This document shows positions 1 through 11,608 of a stretch of 64,000 nt of DNA, piece after piece. The DNA lies in the NCBI GenBank assembly GCA_036346245.1, contig CM070761.1, positions 16,648,803-16,712,802 of the forward strand, in the 5' to 3' direction. The translations under genes were made by a program, and so were the position numbers. The notes under the pieces were generated by a model, which saw only the letters and a list, made by a program, of their open reading frames with translations, had not been told where the DNA came from and did not search any database. How positions within the stretch are numbered: the stretch's first letter is position 1; every line of letters starts with the position of its first letter. The DNA is from Bonia amplexicaulis. Lineage: Eukaryota; Streptophyta; Magnoliopsida; Poales; Poaceae.

Positions 1-1446
1 ACACACAAATAAACTATAAGCTTCGACTTATAAGTCCTTTTAGAGCAGGCCCTGAGACAGGTCCTAGAATTAAATATTAATGAATAAGTTGTTATGCTTT
101 TCCAGGATAACTTCAGTTTCTGCTTTCTACGCCTAAGTAATCCGTACGAATATTCCTTGACTTAACAATCCAGAATTGATAAATACTTAGAGAAAAATTT
201 TTGAGGCACCATTCATATTTCCTCTGTTGCCATATAGATTGTAAAATTACTTATGTTAGCCAAGAGCAACACCTGGTAAATTAAATCAAGGGACTCTGAA
301 TTTAAAAAAGTCTAAGGGATTCAGGGTTCTTATTTGTCAGAGTTAGACTAATTTACGCACAATTTTAATTTACCTTGATAACAACGTAAAGATGTATAAA
401 TTAAAAAAATAATTACATCCAATGTGAGCCTGGCGAGTCCCCGGGCCTTTCGTTAGTGGTACGCTGACATTATTTGTCAACCCGTATGATCTAGGGTTAT
501 TCAGCAATTTTCTCTTTTAACAATTTAACCAATTTTGTGTGTTATTCTTGTAAGTATACCAAAAAACTAGCTTTTCCATGGCAATTATCTAGCATGGTCA
601 TGTTTGCTAATTGGATATATATTGTTTGGTCATACTCGTACATTCTTGCAGGCCACCTAGTAGTATATACAGACAACTGAGACTTAATCTGATCAGATTC
701 ACAATATAAATTGCGCCATGATTGGTCCATATACAATTCGAGGTTCGTGAATGTGATTGGATATATTGTCATGACTCTTGAGTTAATGTAGTGGTTGGTG
801 ACATGTACTGATCCCCCCCTAGCCCTCTCAGATTTGAGAGGAAATGCAAACTAATCAATTATTTGTTCCACAGTTTGGTCAACTGATCAGAATATGAAAT
901 GAACCAAACACTGCATGATTAGTTCCAAAGCATGAATGATGTCAGTATATAAGTACTGCCTATATATCTCATTAATTAATTGGCTTTGCTTCCCATCATT
1001 TCTAGCTGTTTTGTAGACTTGAGATTTACTTTGCGTTAAGCAAAGATTTGGTTTGGTTGGTTGGATGCATTCATCCTTTGCTTGCTTGATAGCCACAAGT
1101 TGCTGCCTAACCCATGTTATTAATTAGAATGCCGGTTTAATTTGTTTGATAATTTTCATTAGTTTGTCATGTTCGTAATTGTGCATACTCGCACGTGTAT
1201 GTGCGCGGTAGTGTGCATCTACCTTGCAACTTCGAGCATTCGTCCTCTTAGATCCACTATTTTTAGTCAGTACATGAAAAAAAACTCAAACTTGGCATCC
1301 AAGCAAGAAATTCTTGGTTCTAGAAGCATATGACTTGTTTTGTTTGACGATATTTTCCCCCAACTATTTCTGGTATCTGAAGTACTATGTATCCAGGGTT
1401 GAATTTTGATGCAACTTGAATAGTTGGATGTATCTGGGAAACTCAT
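1..1446. other. AT-rich intergenic DNA, no gene seen
   Basis: No reading frame here shows family motifs or splice-joined coding structure. The short open frames at 542-772 and 887-1096 are ordinary chance frames in AT-rich DNA. The stretch is probably old intergenic and transposon-derived sequence, but I recognise no element ends in it. Confidence 0.5.
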
Positions 1447-1722
1447 GTGCCGTTTGGTTTGGCTGAAATAAGTTAGCTTACGGATGAAATTATACTTTAG
1501 CTAGCTGAAGTTTCACTGTAGATGGTGGTGGTTTATTTGGTGTAATTAAATTTAAAAATTTTAAAAATAGAAAAAAACAGATTAGCCCATTACAGACAAT
1601 ACAAACGAATACAGGAAAAAAGAACCGGTAAAAAAGCTAAAAAAAGCAGAAAAGCCAGAAAAAAATAAAATTTAAAAATAATAAAAAATAAGCTAGAAAT
1701 CTAAGCCAAAATAAGCGGACCT
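1447..1722 (-). mobile_element. MITE-like repeat, family B, copy 1
   Basis: This copy lies reversed relative to the copies at 48457 and 49278 and in the same direction as the one at 51265. Shared landmarks are GTAATTAAATTTAAAAATTT, then a run of A-rich sequence, then AAAGAACCGG, AAAAAGC and a final AAGCCAAAATAAGCGG. No transposase frame is present, which fits a non-autonomous element. The exact ends and target duplication are not resolved. Confidence 0.55.
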
Positions 1723-2218
1723 CGGTCTAGGCTTCATTTTTGGATCAAGTCTTGTCAGAACTTCGGACAATTTGCAGCATGGAAATCATGGCATCATTTA
1801 ACTAACATTCAGCCATGCACATGAAAGGACATCAGCTATACTCTTATTTCCTAACCAACATGACCTAATTCTGTTTCAAAGATTTGGTATGTTTTGATGG
1901 GTCTAGGTCTAATCTTTTTTTTATTAGGATTAGAAGCACTAAAATACAATGTTGATTGGACGCGATCATCGAAAGCGATGGAGCATATATGTGCAAAAGT
2001 AAAACAAAATAGCAATCTATCTCGTATACGAGTTAAGATTCCCCGGTGAACGTTGACTGACTGCTTGCATTAATGAATTTATAGACCTTAATTTACTTCT
2101 AGATGGCTCGCCACAACACGTGCCACGAAAGTCGCAGCACAAAACTGTAGATAAATTTTCTTGAAAGGCATGCACCGTAGAGTAGTTAAGCTGATGGAGA
2201 CACGCAACATGCTTGCCT

Positions 2219-2294
<76 letters not shown>
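2219..2294. repeat. (TA)n-(TG)n compound microsatellite
   Basis: A run of about nine TA units to 2236 is followed by about 29 TG units to 2294, without visible interruption. This is a typical hypervariable plant microsatellite in intergenic DNA. Confidence 0.95.
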
Positions 2295-2296
<2 letters not shown>

Positions 2297-2611
2297 GAGA
2301 CTTGGGTTTGTGAATGAGTGAGTAGTAAACTCGTAGCAGCCAACCATCTTCGATTAGTCTAACAAGTGCGGTACCTCATTTTCCTGGTTATTAGCTACCT
2401 TTTTTCCTGGAGAAAAAGAGACAGCTTAATTTGTAACTTTGCACGTACAATAGGCTTAAGATCTACTATGACTAAACTAACTAAGGTTATAAGTGTACCT
2501 TCAAATTAAAGATAAAATTGAAGTTTACAATGTAAGATGCACGCATAACAAGACCATTTTATGAGTCACTCTGATGCTATATCTTGTTTTAAAGAGCTTA
2601 AGCTTAAGGGC

Positions 2612-2815
2612 CTGTTTGGGGCCTGTTCTTCAGGCCACAAATCGGTCTGCTTTTGGCAGCCATTATAGTACCTAACTTTTAAACAGAGTATTTTTTCAAG
2701 ACGGGGTCTACAAATTAAACGTAGTACACGTTAAAAGCTTAACATCTGTACCCTCCAAAATCGCAAGTGAGTATCGATCTCTTCGTAATCTGTATCAGCT
2801 AAAATCGCAAGTGAG
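2612..2815 (+). mobile_element. MITE-like repeat, family A, copy 1
   Basis: The copy shares with those at 15603 and 50771 the order: GGCCTGTTCTT start, TTTTGGCAGC/TTTTGCTGTAG region, ACTTTTAAACAGAGTATTTT, AAGACGGGGTCTAC, TAGTACACGTTAAAA, AACATCTGTA, AAAATCGCAAGTGAG. The 3' end is truncated or diverged. Confidence 0.6.
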
Positions 2816-4263
2816 CATGCGACATGCGATTGGGAACTAATGCTCTCTTGTAATTAGCTAGGTCAGTACATGATTGTGTCATGTCATCATCGATCTCAAC
2901 AACATGACACTATGCCAGACAGCAAAACGTGTACGTAGATGCACCACTCGTCCTCTGCTAACCGCGTTTCTCACAAACAATTGTGAAGGCACATGCATGG
3001 ATTCTCCTAACACATGTGCTTAATTCTCTTTAATATTTTATATTTTTATATAATATGTTCCTGTGATGATCAGCTCCATGCATGCATGCATGTTAGGAGG
3101 TTCAAACGTGCACTTAAAGTGTACTGTAGCTATTATATTATCCTATCTATCTATCTGTAGCAAATGCCACTAATAATACCTAAAATCTAATCATTAATAA
3201 TTGTGGTTGCTTTATGAATAGCTAATTGTTTGTGCATATATTTAAGTATATACTCTACTGATTTTTTGGTGCCCTTCAGTAGCACCACATATACAGTCAA
3301 GGTGGAATACTACTATAGAACATCATCGCCAAGAAATAAAATTAATAATAATAAAAAAATACAATAATATAAATTCATACACCAATTAAAACATTTAACA
3401 TACTTGATTCCTCTGTCGCCAATGGAAATAACAACAGAGGTAGTGGCGCCGACGTGACATACTATCGTCTGTTCATTTGACAACCCATATTTAAATGACG
3501 ACAATGTCTCTATCACTATTTGGAATGGCTATAGAAGTTTAAATTTTTAAATTTTTAAGCGATAATATATAAATATAGGAAAGTGCTATAGAACACTCGA
3601 CTATTTTTAAGAGTAAAATTAGTCAGAGATCGGATCTACCCATACAAGCACCCATGTAAAAAATGATCTAGGGTGTTGGATCTCTATCCAACGGATCTAC
3701 TCATATAAACACTCCTAAAAAAAGATCTTTCAACGTTCTAAAATCTGTGCTTTAAAAAATAGTCGAATGATGTATAAACACTCTCATAAATATAATACTA
3801 ATAAAAATTTATTATTAAAAAGATCGTGTTACACATGGCATGGACTGTGGGAGGCCCACAGGCAGTACAGCACACGTTGCCGGGGTAGGGAGGCACACAA
3901 CCATCCATGGCGGGGCCAACCGATTGGGTTGCATCTACATCATATCTCAACACTATAATGATATATCATGGGTCCAATGTACCTAGTCCCAATAAACAAA
4001 TTGAAAAAAAGGAAAAGGGTTGGATGGATCAACACTGAATAAATAAATGAAAATTGTAAGAGCAATTATCCATGTTATATGATAAATAAAAAGGCATTGT
4101 ACTCCATAGCTAGAGGAAGTTTGGCCAAGCAAGGAAAGGATTGGATATGTCCACGAGTGTCTAGTCAAAAGCCCTACAGCATGATTTTTAAGAAAGGTTG
4201 TGAGGTTGCCCTACAGCTCCAAAGTAGCTAACACTCATCTAACAACATTTTAAAAGTTATTTC
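2816..4263. other. Intergenic DNA with a MITE, no gene seen
   Basis: The stretch is AT-rich with short low-complexity tracts, such as CATGCATGCATGCATG near 3076 and TATCTATCTATC near 3150. It also carries the MITE annotated at 3582-3782. The short frames at 3313-3516, 3767-3958 and 3983-4168 have no recognisable domain and are not called as genes. Confidence 0.5.
3582..3782. mobile_element. Small inverted-repeat element (MITE)
   Basis: The left end, AGTGCTATAGAACACTCGAC followed by TATTTTTA, is matched in inverted orientation by the right end TAAAAAATAGTCGAATGATG with a terminal AACACT. This gives imperfect terminal inverted repeats of about 30 bp around a 201-bp element without coding capacity. 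A clean target duplication was not found, so the superfamily is unassigned. Confidence 0.5.
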
Positions 4264-5090
4264 TGTTGGATTAATTGGGCTTGGTCCAATTTAATTTAAC
4301 AATTAATCAAATAAAATTCTTAGTCCCACATGGAAAAACTGTTTAGTCCCATATAGAGAATTAAATGGGAGTTACACCACTTTAAAACGTGGAACGTGGT
4401 AACCCCCCTTGTGAAATTGAAGAGAGCCAACACGCGCGCGCTCGCTCGCCTCGCCGTGCCGCGCCCGTGCGGGCGCGTTTTTCTTTATCTATTCGAAAAT
4501 CGAAACGCACTAACTCGTATTAACGAATTGCTGGCAGTAACGGTGACTGCAGTTACTAGTGATTAATGGCTGCGGTTATTCTAGCCTCTTCGATTTTGCT
4601 GTTACAGAGGAACATCAGTTCAGAACCTTGCGCTCAGAAGGTTCTGGGCGAGTAGACCTCCGAAACTCCGTCCGTCTGTGTACCTGCATGGGTAGACGGG
4701 CGATCAAGTTTTTGGGGAGCGCTTTGGCGCGACTGCTCATTCTGTGACGTCTTCTACATCCTGGTGGTGAACTGCACGGCGAACATCTTCCTGCATCACG
4801 CCTCGATCGACTACATCGAATAGGCCATCATGTCGACTGATGGTAACGGCGTATCCGGTGTCTCCGACACTGGCCCCGTCCGAGGGTATAACCTGAAAAC
4901 TTATCTGATATATTTGTTTCTGTACGCTATGAATATGTTAATAGGTGCTGCTGTTAGTTTGTTCATTAGCGAATATGAATACATCATTGTTGAATCACTC
5001 ATGGTCTTGTATGTCATGCTTTATATGCTGAATTTCTGGATTAAAATATACCAAAAATTGATTAGATTCTCAACAATTTCTTGAGCACTA
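4264..5090 (+). mobile_element. Copia-like LTR and gag-start fragment
   Basis: The stretch begins TGTTGGATTAATTGGGCTTG, a form common for Ty1-copia LTRs in grasses. It continues through a GC-rich region typical of an LTR R/U5 part (about 4430-4480). An 84-codon open frame at 4830-5084 follows, beginning MSTDGNGVSGVSDTGPVRGY. It resembles in style the opening of copia gag proteins and then runs into unrelated hydrophobic AT-rich sequence. No protease, integrase or reverse transcriptase follows, and no second LTR was found. It is read as the truncated 5' end of an element. The assignment rests on overall look rather than a diagnostic motif. Confidence 0.35.
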
Positions 5091-5699
5091 GGGACACATC
5101 ACACCCGACATGAACACTTGTCTTACTCTTCAATGATGGATATATCTCTCCGACCCAAAGAAACAAAGATACCAATCAATCGTTCAGACACGTAGGATAT
5201 TCTTGTCGATCCATTCGTCCGATCACCCACCAACCCATTCGTGCAAAAAATGTTACTACATTGTTTGTGATCTCACAAGCTTCCGAAAGAGCTACACGCT
5301 AAGTAAGTAATCTGATTGCTAATTAACCCGTGCAAAAGGAAAAGATTAAACAGTGTAATCAACCTGCCAAAGATTCGCTGAACAATCAACTAGACGTCTG
5401 ATCGATCGAGCTTATCACATCAGAGACCATAAAGACTCATGGAAACTTGCAAGATCACCGCAAAACGGAGAAGGATTCATCAAAGACCCTAAAAATGTCG
5501 ACACCCTAGCTAGCCCTAGGAGGCTGCGTGCGGATGAATCGCACTTGCAGAACGATCAATGGCCTCCGAATACTTTGGGTCCAGATCAGATGCATCGCAT
5601 CTCGTCTCAACGCTGGCATGAGACCGACGTGACATCAACCCTTCCTGACACGACCCAAGCAAGCGACACTTGCATCGACGGACGGCCTGTATGCGTTTC

Positions 5700-6140
5700 C
5701 CGCTGTTGAAGTATAATTGAAGTATAAGTCCTCGTCAACTTAAACCCATAGAGATAAACTGGTTGACGCATATAATTTAGTAGGATATTAGAATCAAGAG
5801 GTTTTGAATTTAAAACTCAGTTAGCCTACTTAAAAATATAACAATAGCCTACTTCAATTCCACACCTTAGATTTGAGTAAACCTACAAGTGAGAGGGGGT
5901 GTTAAAGTATAAGTGAGTTGTCTGTCTTTCCTCATCAATGTAAGCTTTTGGGTGAACTGGCTGCCACATGCAAATCGGTTGGCGCAATTAAAAAAAATAA
6001 TTGCATCTTACTTCTATTGCATGTCTTATACTTGAGGAAGCATACAAGTGAAGGGCGGTGTTGACATATAAGCGAATTATCTGTCTTTCTCATCAGATTA
6101 AATTTTTAGGTAAACTGACTAGTATATGTAACTTAATATT
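5700..6140 (+). repeat. Three diverged copies of an LTR-edge-like repeat
   Basis: Copies begin near 5705 (TGTTGAAGTATAATTGAAG), 5909 (TGTTAAAGTATAAGTGAG) and 6059 (TGTTGACATATAAGCGAA). Each is followed by a similar block containing GTCTGTCTTT.CTCATCA and AACTGG/AACTGA. The second and third are preceded by purine-rich CAAGTGAGAGGGGG and CAAGTGAAGGGCGG. A polypurine tract next to a TG start is how LTR 3' edges look, so these may be tandem remnants of LTR starts. No coding sequence accompanies them. Confidence 0.35.
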
Positions 6141-7089
6141 TCTGCCTGATAAAGATATTTTTCTCTCCTGTTACTGGAACCGTCCATTTGCGCACTTGTA
6201 GCAAAGGTCGAGGAGATGTACGTGTAGCGTTTAGGTATGTGCTCGAGGCTAATCTTCTTTGATCCTTGGATGGAGGAAAATGAGCCTAATATGGCCCATT
6301 GGAAATAGGGAAATGAGAGGTGGGAATGGGATTACCATATATATGAGATGGGATAAGATTTATCCTAACCCTAATCACGTCTCATATCCTAGCCTCCTTC
6401 CCACTCCTCCTTTCCCTAACAACAATCAGGGTATATAACGACTCGACTTGTTACTAGCTATATATTAGCAAGTGTCTGGCCAGACAGCTCAACCAGAACC
6501 AAGGTTTATACCAAATAATTGTGGAATATTTTCGACTTTCAAAGCCAGATTAATCATGCGTGGGAGACATTGTCAATTTCATTCTACTGTTGCTCATGCT
6601 TGATCTGCCACTGAACAGCAGTAGACTAGCAGCTGAGCGACTACAACAAATCAATCGATCAAACCGACAGTTCGAGCAACATCATTAACAGCAGGTACAG
6701 GTGTCGCCAAGCAGTTTGCACACACCTGACACATCGCCATCTTCCAACTCTCCAAGAGCATATATGCAAGTGACAGCGAAAGAAGAGACACCTCCAAAAC
6801 CCCAATGGTCTGATTGGGCAACACTAGGCAGACAAAGGTTGGGCAATCGGCAAATAGCTAGCTAGGCATCACCATCGGCAAACTGCAGATGTCTGCATCA
6901 CCCAGGGCTAAAGGTTCCATGGCAGTATTTATCCTCTCTGGAGCACACCAGTTCGATTGATTGGTTGATGCTAACTAACCTTTTGCAGATCGATTTTTTC
7001 ATACCCCCAGTTTGTCCTTTTCAGAGTGCCCAAGTTGGCCTTGAGATCTTGCCTGAGGCTGCAATTGGAGCAGCTACCAAACCTATTTG

Positions 7090-7312
7090 GTTCGTCCGTT
7101 TGGTTCGGCTGCCGGTTTATGGCTTTTGGTTGAAAATTTTGAATTTTGGCTATTTACGACAGAGATTACGGAGAAAAAGAGATACTCGCTTGCGATTATG
7201 GTTAATACAGATGTTAGGCTTTTAACGTGTACTACAATTAACTTGTAGACTCCGTCTTGAGAAAATACCATGTTTGAAAATTAGGTACTGTAACAAAAGT
7301 CAAAATCCGCTA
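7090..7312 (-). mobile_element. MITE-like repeat, family A, reversed copy
   Basis: Read on the minus strand, it gives the family-A order: TCAAAATCC, CTGTAACAAAAG/TACAGTACC region, AAGACGGAGTCTAC, GTAGTACACGTTAAAA, AACATCTGTATTA, CGCAAGCGAGTATCTC, TCTGTCGTAAATAGCC and GGTTTATGGC-like ends. The 86-codon open frame at 6965-7225 runs into this repeat and is not a gene. Confidence 0.55.
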
Positions 7313-8495
7313 GCTTCGATCGAAGAGAACAGATGAAAAACCGGCCACTGGTTCTGCCGCTACTACTAGTAACAACTCTGCACTTCTGCGACGGATTTTC
7401 GCAGAATGGTGTACAGCTAAACATCTTCTATATACTCGCAAGCAAGCATAGCACAAGATCCGACCGATCTTTTCGGACGGTCCGAGTAAAATGCTAAGAA
7501 AATCACAGCCGGTTACCTGCTTTTTTTTTCTTTTTCTTTTTGCAACCATGGCTGTGAACTGATACATCATCTCAGGTTGGTTGGAGGCTTAAGCCCGAAG
7601 TGAAAGCTAAGTGATAACCATCTTTTCATGCCTTGTAGTGGGTGTAGGACAAAGTGCATCGGCGACTGCAACTAAAGATACCTGTATTTGTTCATCACAG
7701 CTAGCTGAAGACTTTTCTTGGTATCCTTTTCACAGATGATCTACCATGCACGCGAAAAGGTGAAGAAGAAAAGATACGTACGCTTGTCGTCGCTCGGTTG
7801 CACGCCTAACACGACAAAGGACTACGACTTCAGTTGACCACCAAAAAGCTAGCTAGCTAGTAGCTAAAAGTGAACAGGATCACTTCAGTTCTGGATTCCT
7901 TCAGCTCACTAGGAGCCATCACAAGCAGTTAAAAAGTGAACAGGATCACTTCATTAGTTCATATAAATCAAGGATTCGGTTTGTTCTAGTTTAGTTCTTG
8001 CCACTAAGCGGTGAAATCGTCTTGTTTTTTGCCACGGGCTCTCTCACTGACAAGCGGGGTTGGGTTCGCATGTCGGTGAAAGAACTTAGTGGCCAAAAGC
8101 AAAAGCTACTGTAGATCAGGAAAAAGAGAGAAGCTCACTTTCAGAAAAAGGGAGAAGGTTGGCGTGCATCTTGTCAAATCAGAACTATGGCGTTCAGTTT
8201 GGAAGTGGTAATCAAGGAGTAGGAAGTGAAGTGCATGTATGGCATCGTATTCTCCACTGATCAGATCGATTGAGATTCTCATTCCTGCAGGTTCTTGATA
8301 GATACTGTACTGTTTGCACCCGCATGATCCCATTTGCAGGAATGGAATATGCTAGTGCACTTTGGGGCTTGGAACCATGCATCATTCGAGAAGCGTGGAG
8401 ACCAATTTGATTAACGCAAGGACCAAGAAGACCATGTTGTTGTAGCTCGTGAAATGCGCTGTGCACGTAGCAAACCGGAGCAAATTCTGTCAGAG

Positions 8496-8562
8496 AAAGA
8501 AGAAGAAGAAGAAGAAGAAGAAGAAGAAGAAGAAAGAAGAAGAAGAAGAAAGAAGAAGAAAA
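8496..8562. repeat. (GAA)n microsatellite
   Basis: A nearly pure GAA tract with two AAAGAA interruptions lies about 100-30 bp before the promoter motifs of the S29 gene. Its complement produces long leucine/serine runs in open frames, which are artefacts of the repeat. Confidence 0.95.
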
Positions 8563-8591
8563 GGAAGAGCAAACTGAAAAAGGAATTAAAA

Positions 8592-8786
8592 TGGGCCGAC
8601 CTAAGCATTGCTTCTGACAGAGATCAGAGCCCAAGATGAAAGAAAATTCGTATAACAAAGGGAAGAGAAAAGCCCATATATCTCAGCCCGATGAGAGCCC
8701 ATAGACCTCAGCCCACCTGAGGCCCATCTGAACCCGCGCGTGACCGAGATAAGCTAGGGTTCCAAGCCTCCCGCTCCCTATATTTT
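8592..8786 (+). promoter_or_regulatory. Promoter of the S29 gene: TGGGCC/GCCCA elements, telo-box-like motif, TATA
   Basis: Site II-type motifs occur at 8592 (TGGGCC) and as repeated GCCCA/AGCCC copies at about 8672, 8696, 8711 and 8722. A TAGGGTT telo-box-like motif is at 8755-8761 and a TATATTTT box at about 8779-8786. Site II plus telo-box combinations are known to drive plant ribosomal protein genes in dividing cells. The coding sequence starts about 120 bp further on, leaving a pyrimidine-rich leader. Confidence 0.7.
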
Positions 8787-8903
8787 ACCTCACCACCGCC
8801 TCGCGCCGCTGCCTTCTCCTCCTCCCCGCCTCCAGCTCGCGCGCCTCCACGCCCGTCTCTCTTGTTCGTCGCGCCACCGAGAAGGAAGGAAGGAGGAGGC
8901 GAG

Positions 8904-10393
8904 ATGGGTCACTCCAACGTGTGGAACTCCCACCCCAAGAACTACGGCCCCGGCTCTCGCGTCTGGTGATCTCTTACTCTTTACCACTCGCTTCGTCTCT
9001 TGGTCCTTTCCGTGTGCGATTTTCGAATTAAGAAGCTAGTAGCTGCGCCTGAGGCGGATTTGTAGGGTGACAGATACGTTATGGGTTCTTGATGCCATTT
9101 TGTGTAGCTAAGTGGACGGTGCTTAGTTGTGATGGGCGAAATCGAGGGATCTTGAAAAGTATTTGATGTGATTCGTTGTGTTAACAAGATTGGCCATACT
9201 AATTAGCATGGTTTGATGTTGTGTTCTTGTGAATATATGTAGTGATTTAGGGCCTTGGTTCTTGAGGTCGAGGTGTCTGCTTAGAAATCTTTCATGTCTG
9301 CTTTTCCTAATGTTCGGTGATGCCATGTTGAGAGGCTAGATATGCTTTTTTTTTTTGTATTATATGCTTGTTGGATTAGTCGGTATAGATGTCTAATCTG
9401 ATCTTGTTTACTGAAGATTAATGCTAGCTTTGCTGTCTGTTCCTGGGTTACAAACTCTGGTTTTGTAACCCCCCTTGTTTTATAAGTTTGCTGCTAAGTT
9501 TTATTAGCGTAGTTCGGTGTAGATAATCGTCTGAAGTGGTCTCTGTAATCACTTTGATCTGTTTTGAGGTGTGGTGATCTTGCTCATGTCAACCTCTTTC
9601 GTTCGGCCTCTGATAGTTGGTTGATTTTGCTGTCATATCTTAAAGTTACCTGTTTCGATGTAAATGAGCATTTGTTTGGTGTCGCTATGGCTTATGGATC
9701 ATGCAAAACGCTATAGGGTTAGAAAACAACTTTTTTTCAAGTCAAACGCAAGGTACTGAGATGACTATGTATCATCTGAGCTGCATTGTTTGGGAGATGT
9801 TGGCTAAAACAATATTCTAACCAGTATTTGTTATGCGCTAAAGAGCGCTTTATCCTACACTGGATAACTTTAATAACTCCAAACTTGTTCATTTTTGACA
9901 GCCGGGTCTGTGGGAATCCTCACGGGCTGATCAGGAAGTATGGGCTCATGTGCTGCAGGCAATGCTTCCGCAGCAATGCCAAGGATATTGGCTTCATCAA
10001 GGTATACACTCCTAGCACATGTGATCCTTGTTCATGTGCAATAGTCCAACAAGTTTTGATTGCTTTGTTTCGTCTGGATCACTTGAAGTGCTGGATCACT
10101 TGAAGTGCTGTATCCAACCATATATTTTGTGTATTTTGATGTTGATTTTTATCTATTGAAACTTGTCCTGCATAATATACTGTACTGGAAAGTCTTGATT
10201 CAAGTCAATTTATAAAGTTGTCATCATTGCACTGATCTGCATGTGAGACTGTTTTGATTGCATATATATATGTCTGTAGATGTGTTAGCTTCAGACTGAT
10301 AGGCTCTATCCTTCTAAAATTATAGACTAGAATCTTTCATCCAAGTGAAAATACTCTCAACGATGTGTTTTCTTTTTCCTGTAGTACCGCTGA
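8904..10393 (+). CDS. RPS29: Small ribosomal subunit protein S29 (uS14)
   Basis: Exons 8904-8965, 9902-10001 and 10385-10393 join to 171 nt, giving 56 aa, exactly the usual length of eukaryotic S29. The protein opens MGHSNVWNSHPKNYGPGSR and keeps the zinc-binding pairs CxxC at residues 21-24 (CRVC) and 39-42 (CRQC), before the end KDIGFIKYR. It is a component of the 40S subunit head, where uS14 sits near the decoding region; the zinc site holds the small fold together. Introns are GT-AG, and the split Cys21 codon (TG|C) confirms the first junction. The last coding exon holds only three codons including the stop, so it is easy to miss. The upstream Site II and telo-box motifs agree with a ribosomal protein gene. 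The transcript's 3' end probably lies near 10580. Nothing suggests a pseudogene. Confidence 0.96.
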
Positions 10394-10987
10394 AGACATT
10401 TTGCCTTGCTGCTGTAGCTGAGAACTTCACTTGCATCAAAGGGATGGACCCTTTAATAGAAGGCTTAATTTATGTGCTTTAGATTTATGTTCAGAGTACT
10501 GTTCTAGTAAACTTGTCGAAGTTTTGATGGGATCCATGTGGTTGTTTGAAGTAACTTCGTAATGAAAGATTGAAGTATTTTGTTATATGTGATGTCATGT
10601 ATTGATTCTACTTGTGTTGATGCCTTGAAAGTTATTATATTGCTTGATCTATTAGCTCGAATAGTTCTTGCTTCATGTCTTCATTTATGCATGATACCAC
10701 TGATGACTACTACATAGTCACCCTGGACATGAAAATTCGAATGTAAATGGAATTGCTGTTGGATCTATATCATGCGTATCAGTGTATTCACTTGATCTAT
10801 TTTTAGTAGTTTTATTTACACTAATTTCCTACTATTGTTCTTTTGCCTTGCTATTGTGGCATAAACAATTGCAATTGCATATACAATTAGGGATATCCTT
10901 TGCATTGTGGAATTATCTAAAGAGTCTATCATCTTCACTATGCATTATTATTCTAGTTCCATTTGAAACCGGTTCTAATTGGTTAAT
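10394..10987. other. S29 3' UTR and intergenic DNA
   Basis: The first ~190 bases are likely 3' UTR of the S29 transcript, with AATGAAAGAT near 10560 as a possible poly(A) context. The rest is AT-rich and carries no gene that I can support. The 70-codon frame at 10782-10994 is hydrophobic but lacks motifs and ends inside the target site of the next transposon. Confidence 0.5.
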
Positions 10988-10995
10988 GAAATGAT

Positions 10996-11600
10996 CAGTG
11001 TTGTCACGGCGTCGCCTAGGCGACGCCTAGGCGCCCCGGCGGTAGGAGGAGGTCGCCATGGTCGCCGCCTCGCTGATCCCGCCTGACGCCACTAGGTTCG
11101 AACCGGACGCGGAGGCGGCGGGGAGAGGAGCGACGCAGGAGGCGGCGGGAGGAGACGCCGGGGCCTCCTCCTCCTCCGCCGGCTTCTCTCCGCGGGTTGC
11201 CTCCTCCTCCTCCGCCGCCTCCTCCTCCCGCCGAGGGAGGGAGGCGACGGGGAGGCGGCGGGGAGGCGCCGGGAGGAGGTGGCGGGGGAGGACGTGGGCG
11301 GGAGGAGGCGCGGGAGAGCGGGAGGCGACGTGCACAGGCGGCGGGAGGCGTCGAGACTCGAGAGAGTCGAGAGACTCGGAGAATGGAAGTCGGAGACCGA
11401 GAGACATGCAGGCGTCGAGACCGAGAATGGAAGCCGGATGATAGTCGTCAAGGTTGTCACGTGATAAGTAGATGGAGAGGCAGTCACGCAACTCACGCCT
11501 GACCACCGCCTAGGCGTCGCCTAACTCACGCCTAGGCGTCGCCTAGGCGTCCAGGCGCCGGGTACTCGCCGTGGTCGCCGACTCCGCCGTGACAACCATG
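10996..11600 (+). mobile_element. Non-autonomous hAT element with perfect 8-bp target duplication
   Basis: The left end CAGTGTTGTCACGG and the right end CCGTGACAACCATG are inverted repeats, with two mismatches over 14 bp. The flanks carry a perfect 8-bp direct repeat GAAATGAT at 10988-10995 and 11601-11608. An 8-bp duplication with CA-type ends is the hallmark of the hAT superfamily. Subterminal regions carry repeated GCCTAGGCG motifs (two on the left, three on the right), probable transposase-binding sites. The 605-bp body is very GC-rich and gives long open frames on both strands (for example 11058-11441 plus, 11027-11506 minus). None has a domain, and they are read as composition artefacts. 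Confidence 0.88.
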
Positions 11601-11608
11601 GAAATGAT

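Larger units (their letters stand above)
5091..8495. other. Intergenic transposon-rich DNA, no gene seen
   Basis: No gene is supported. Contents that can be named are three diverged direct repeats at 5700-6140 and a reversed family-A MITE at 7090-7312, both annotated separately. There is also a direct repeat of the 18-mer GTGAACAGGATCACTTCA near 7869 and 7935. Short open frames in this stretch, including the antisense of the GAA tract, lack domain signatures. Confidence 0.5.

Noticed and set aside
4830..5084. 84-codon frame MSTDGNGVSG as an independent gene
   Set aside because: Its opening looks like a copia gag start next to an LTR-like stretch, and it degenerates into AT-rich sequence after about 30 codons.
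8212..8658. 148-codon minus frame with long leucine and serine runs
   Set aside because: The runs are the complement of the GAA microsatellite, and the rest lacks any motif.
11027..11506. Long open frames on both strands (159, 134, 127 and 101 codons) in the hAT element
   Set aside because: They overlap in several frames, are dominated by Arg/Pro/Gly/Ala runs, have no domain, and follow from the GC-rich composition.
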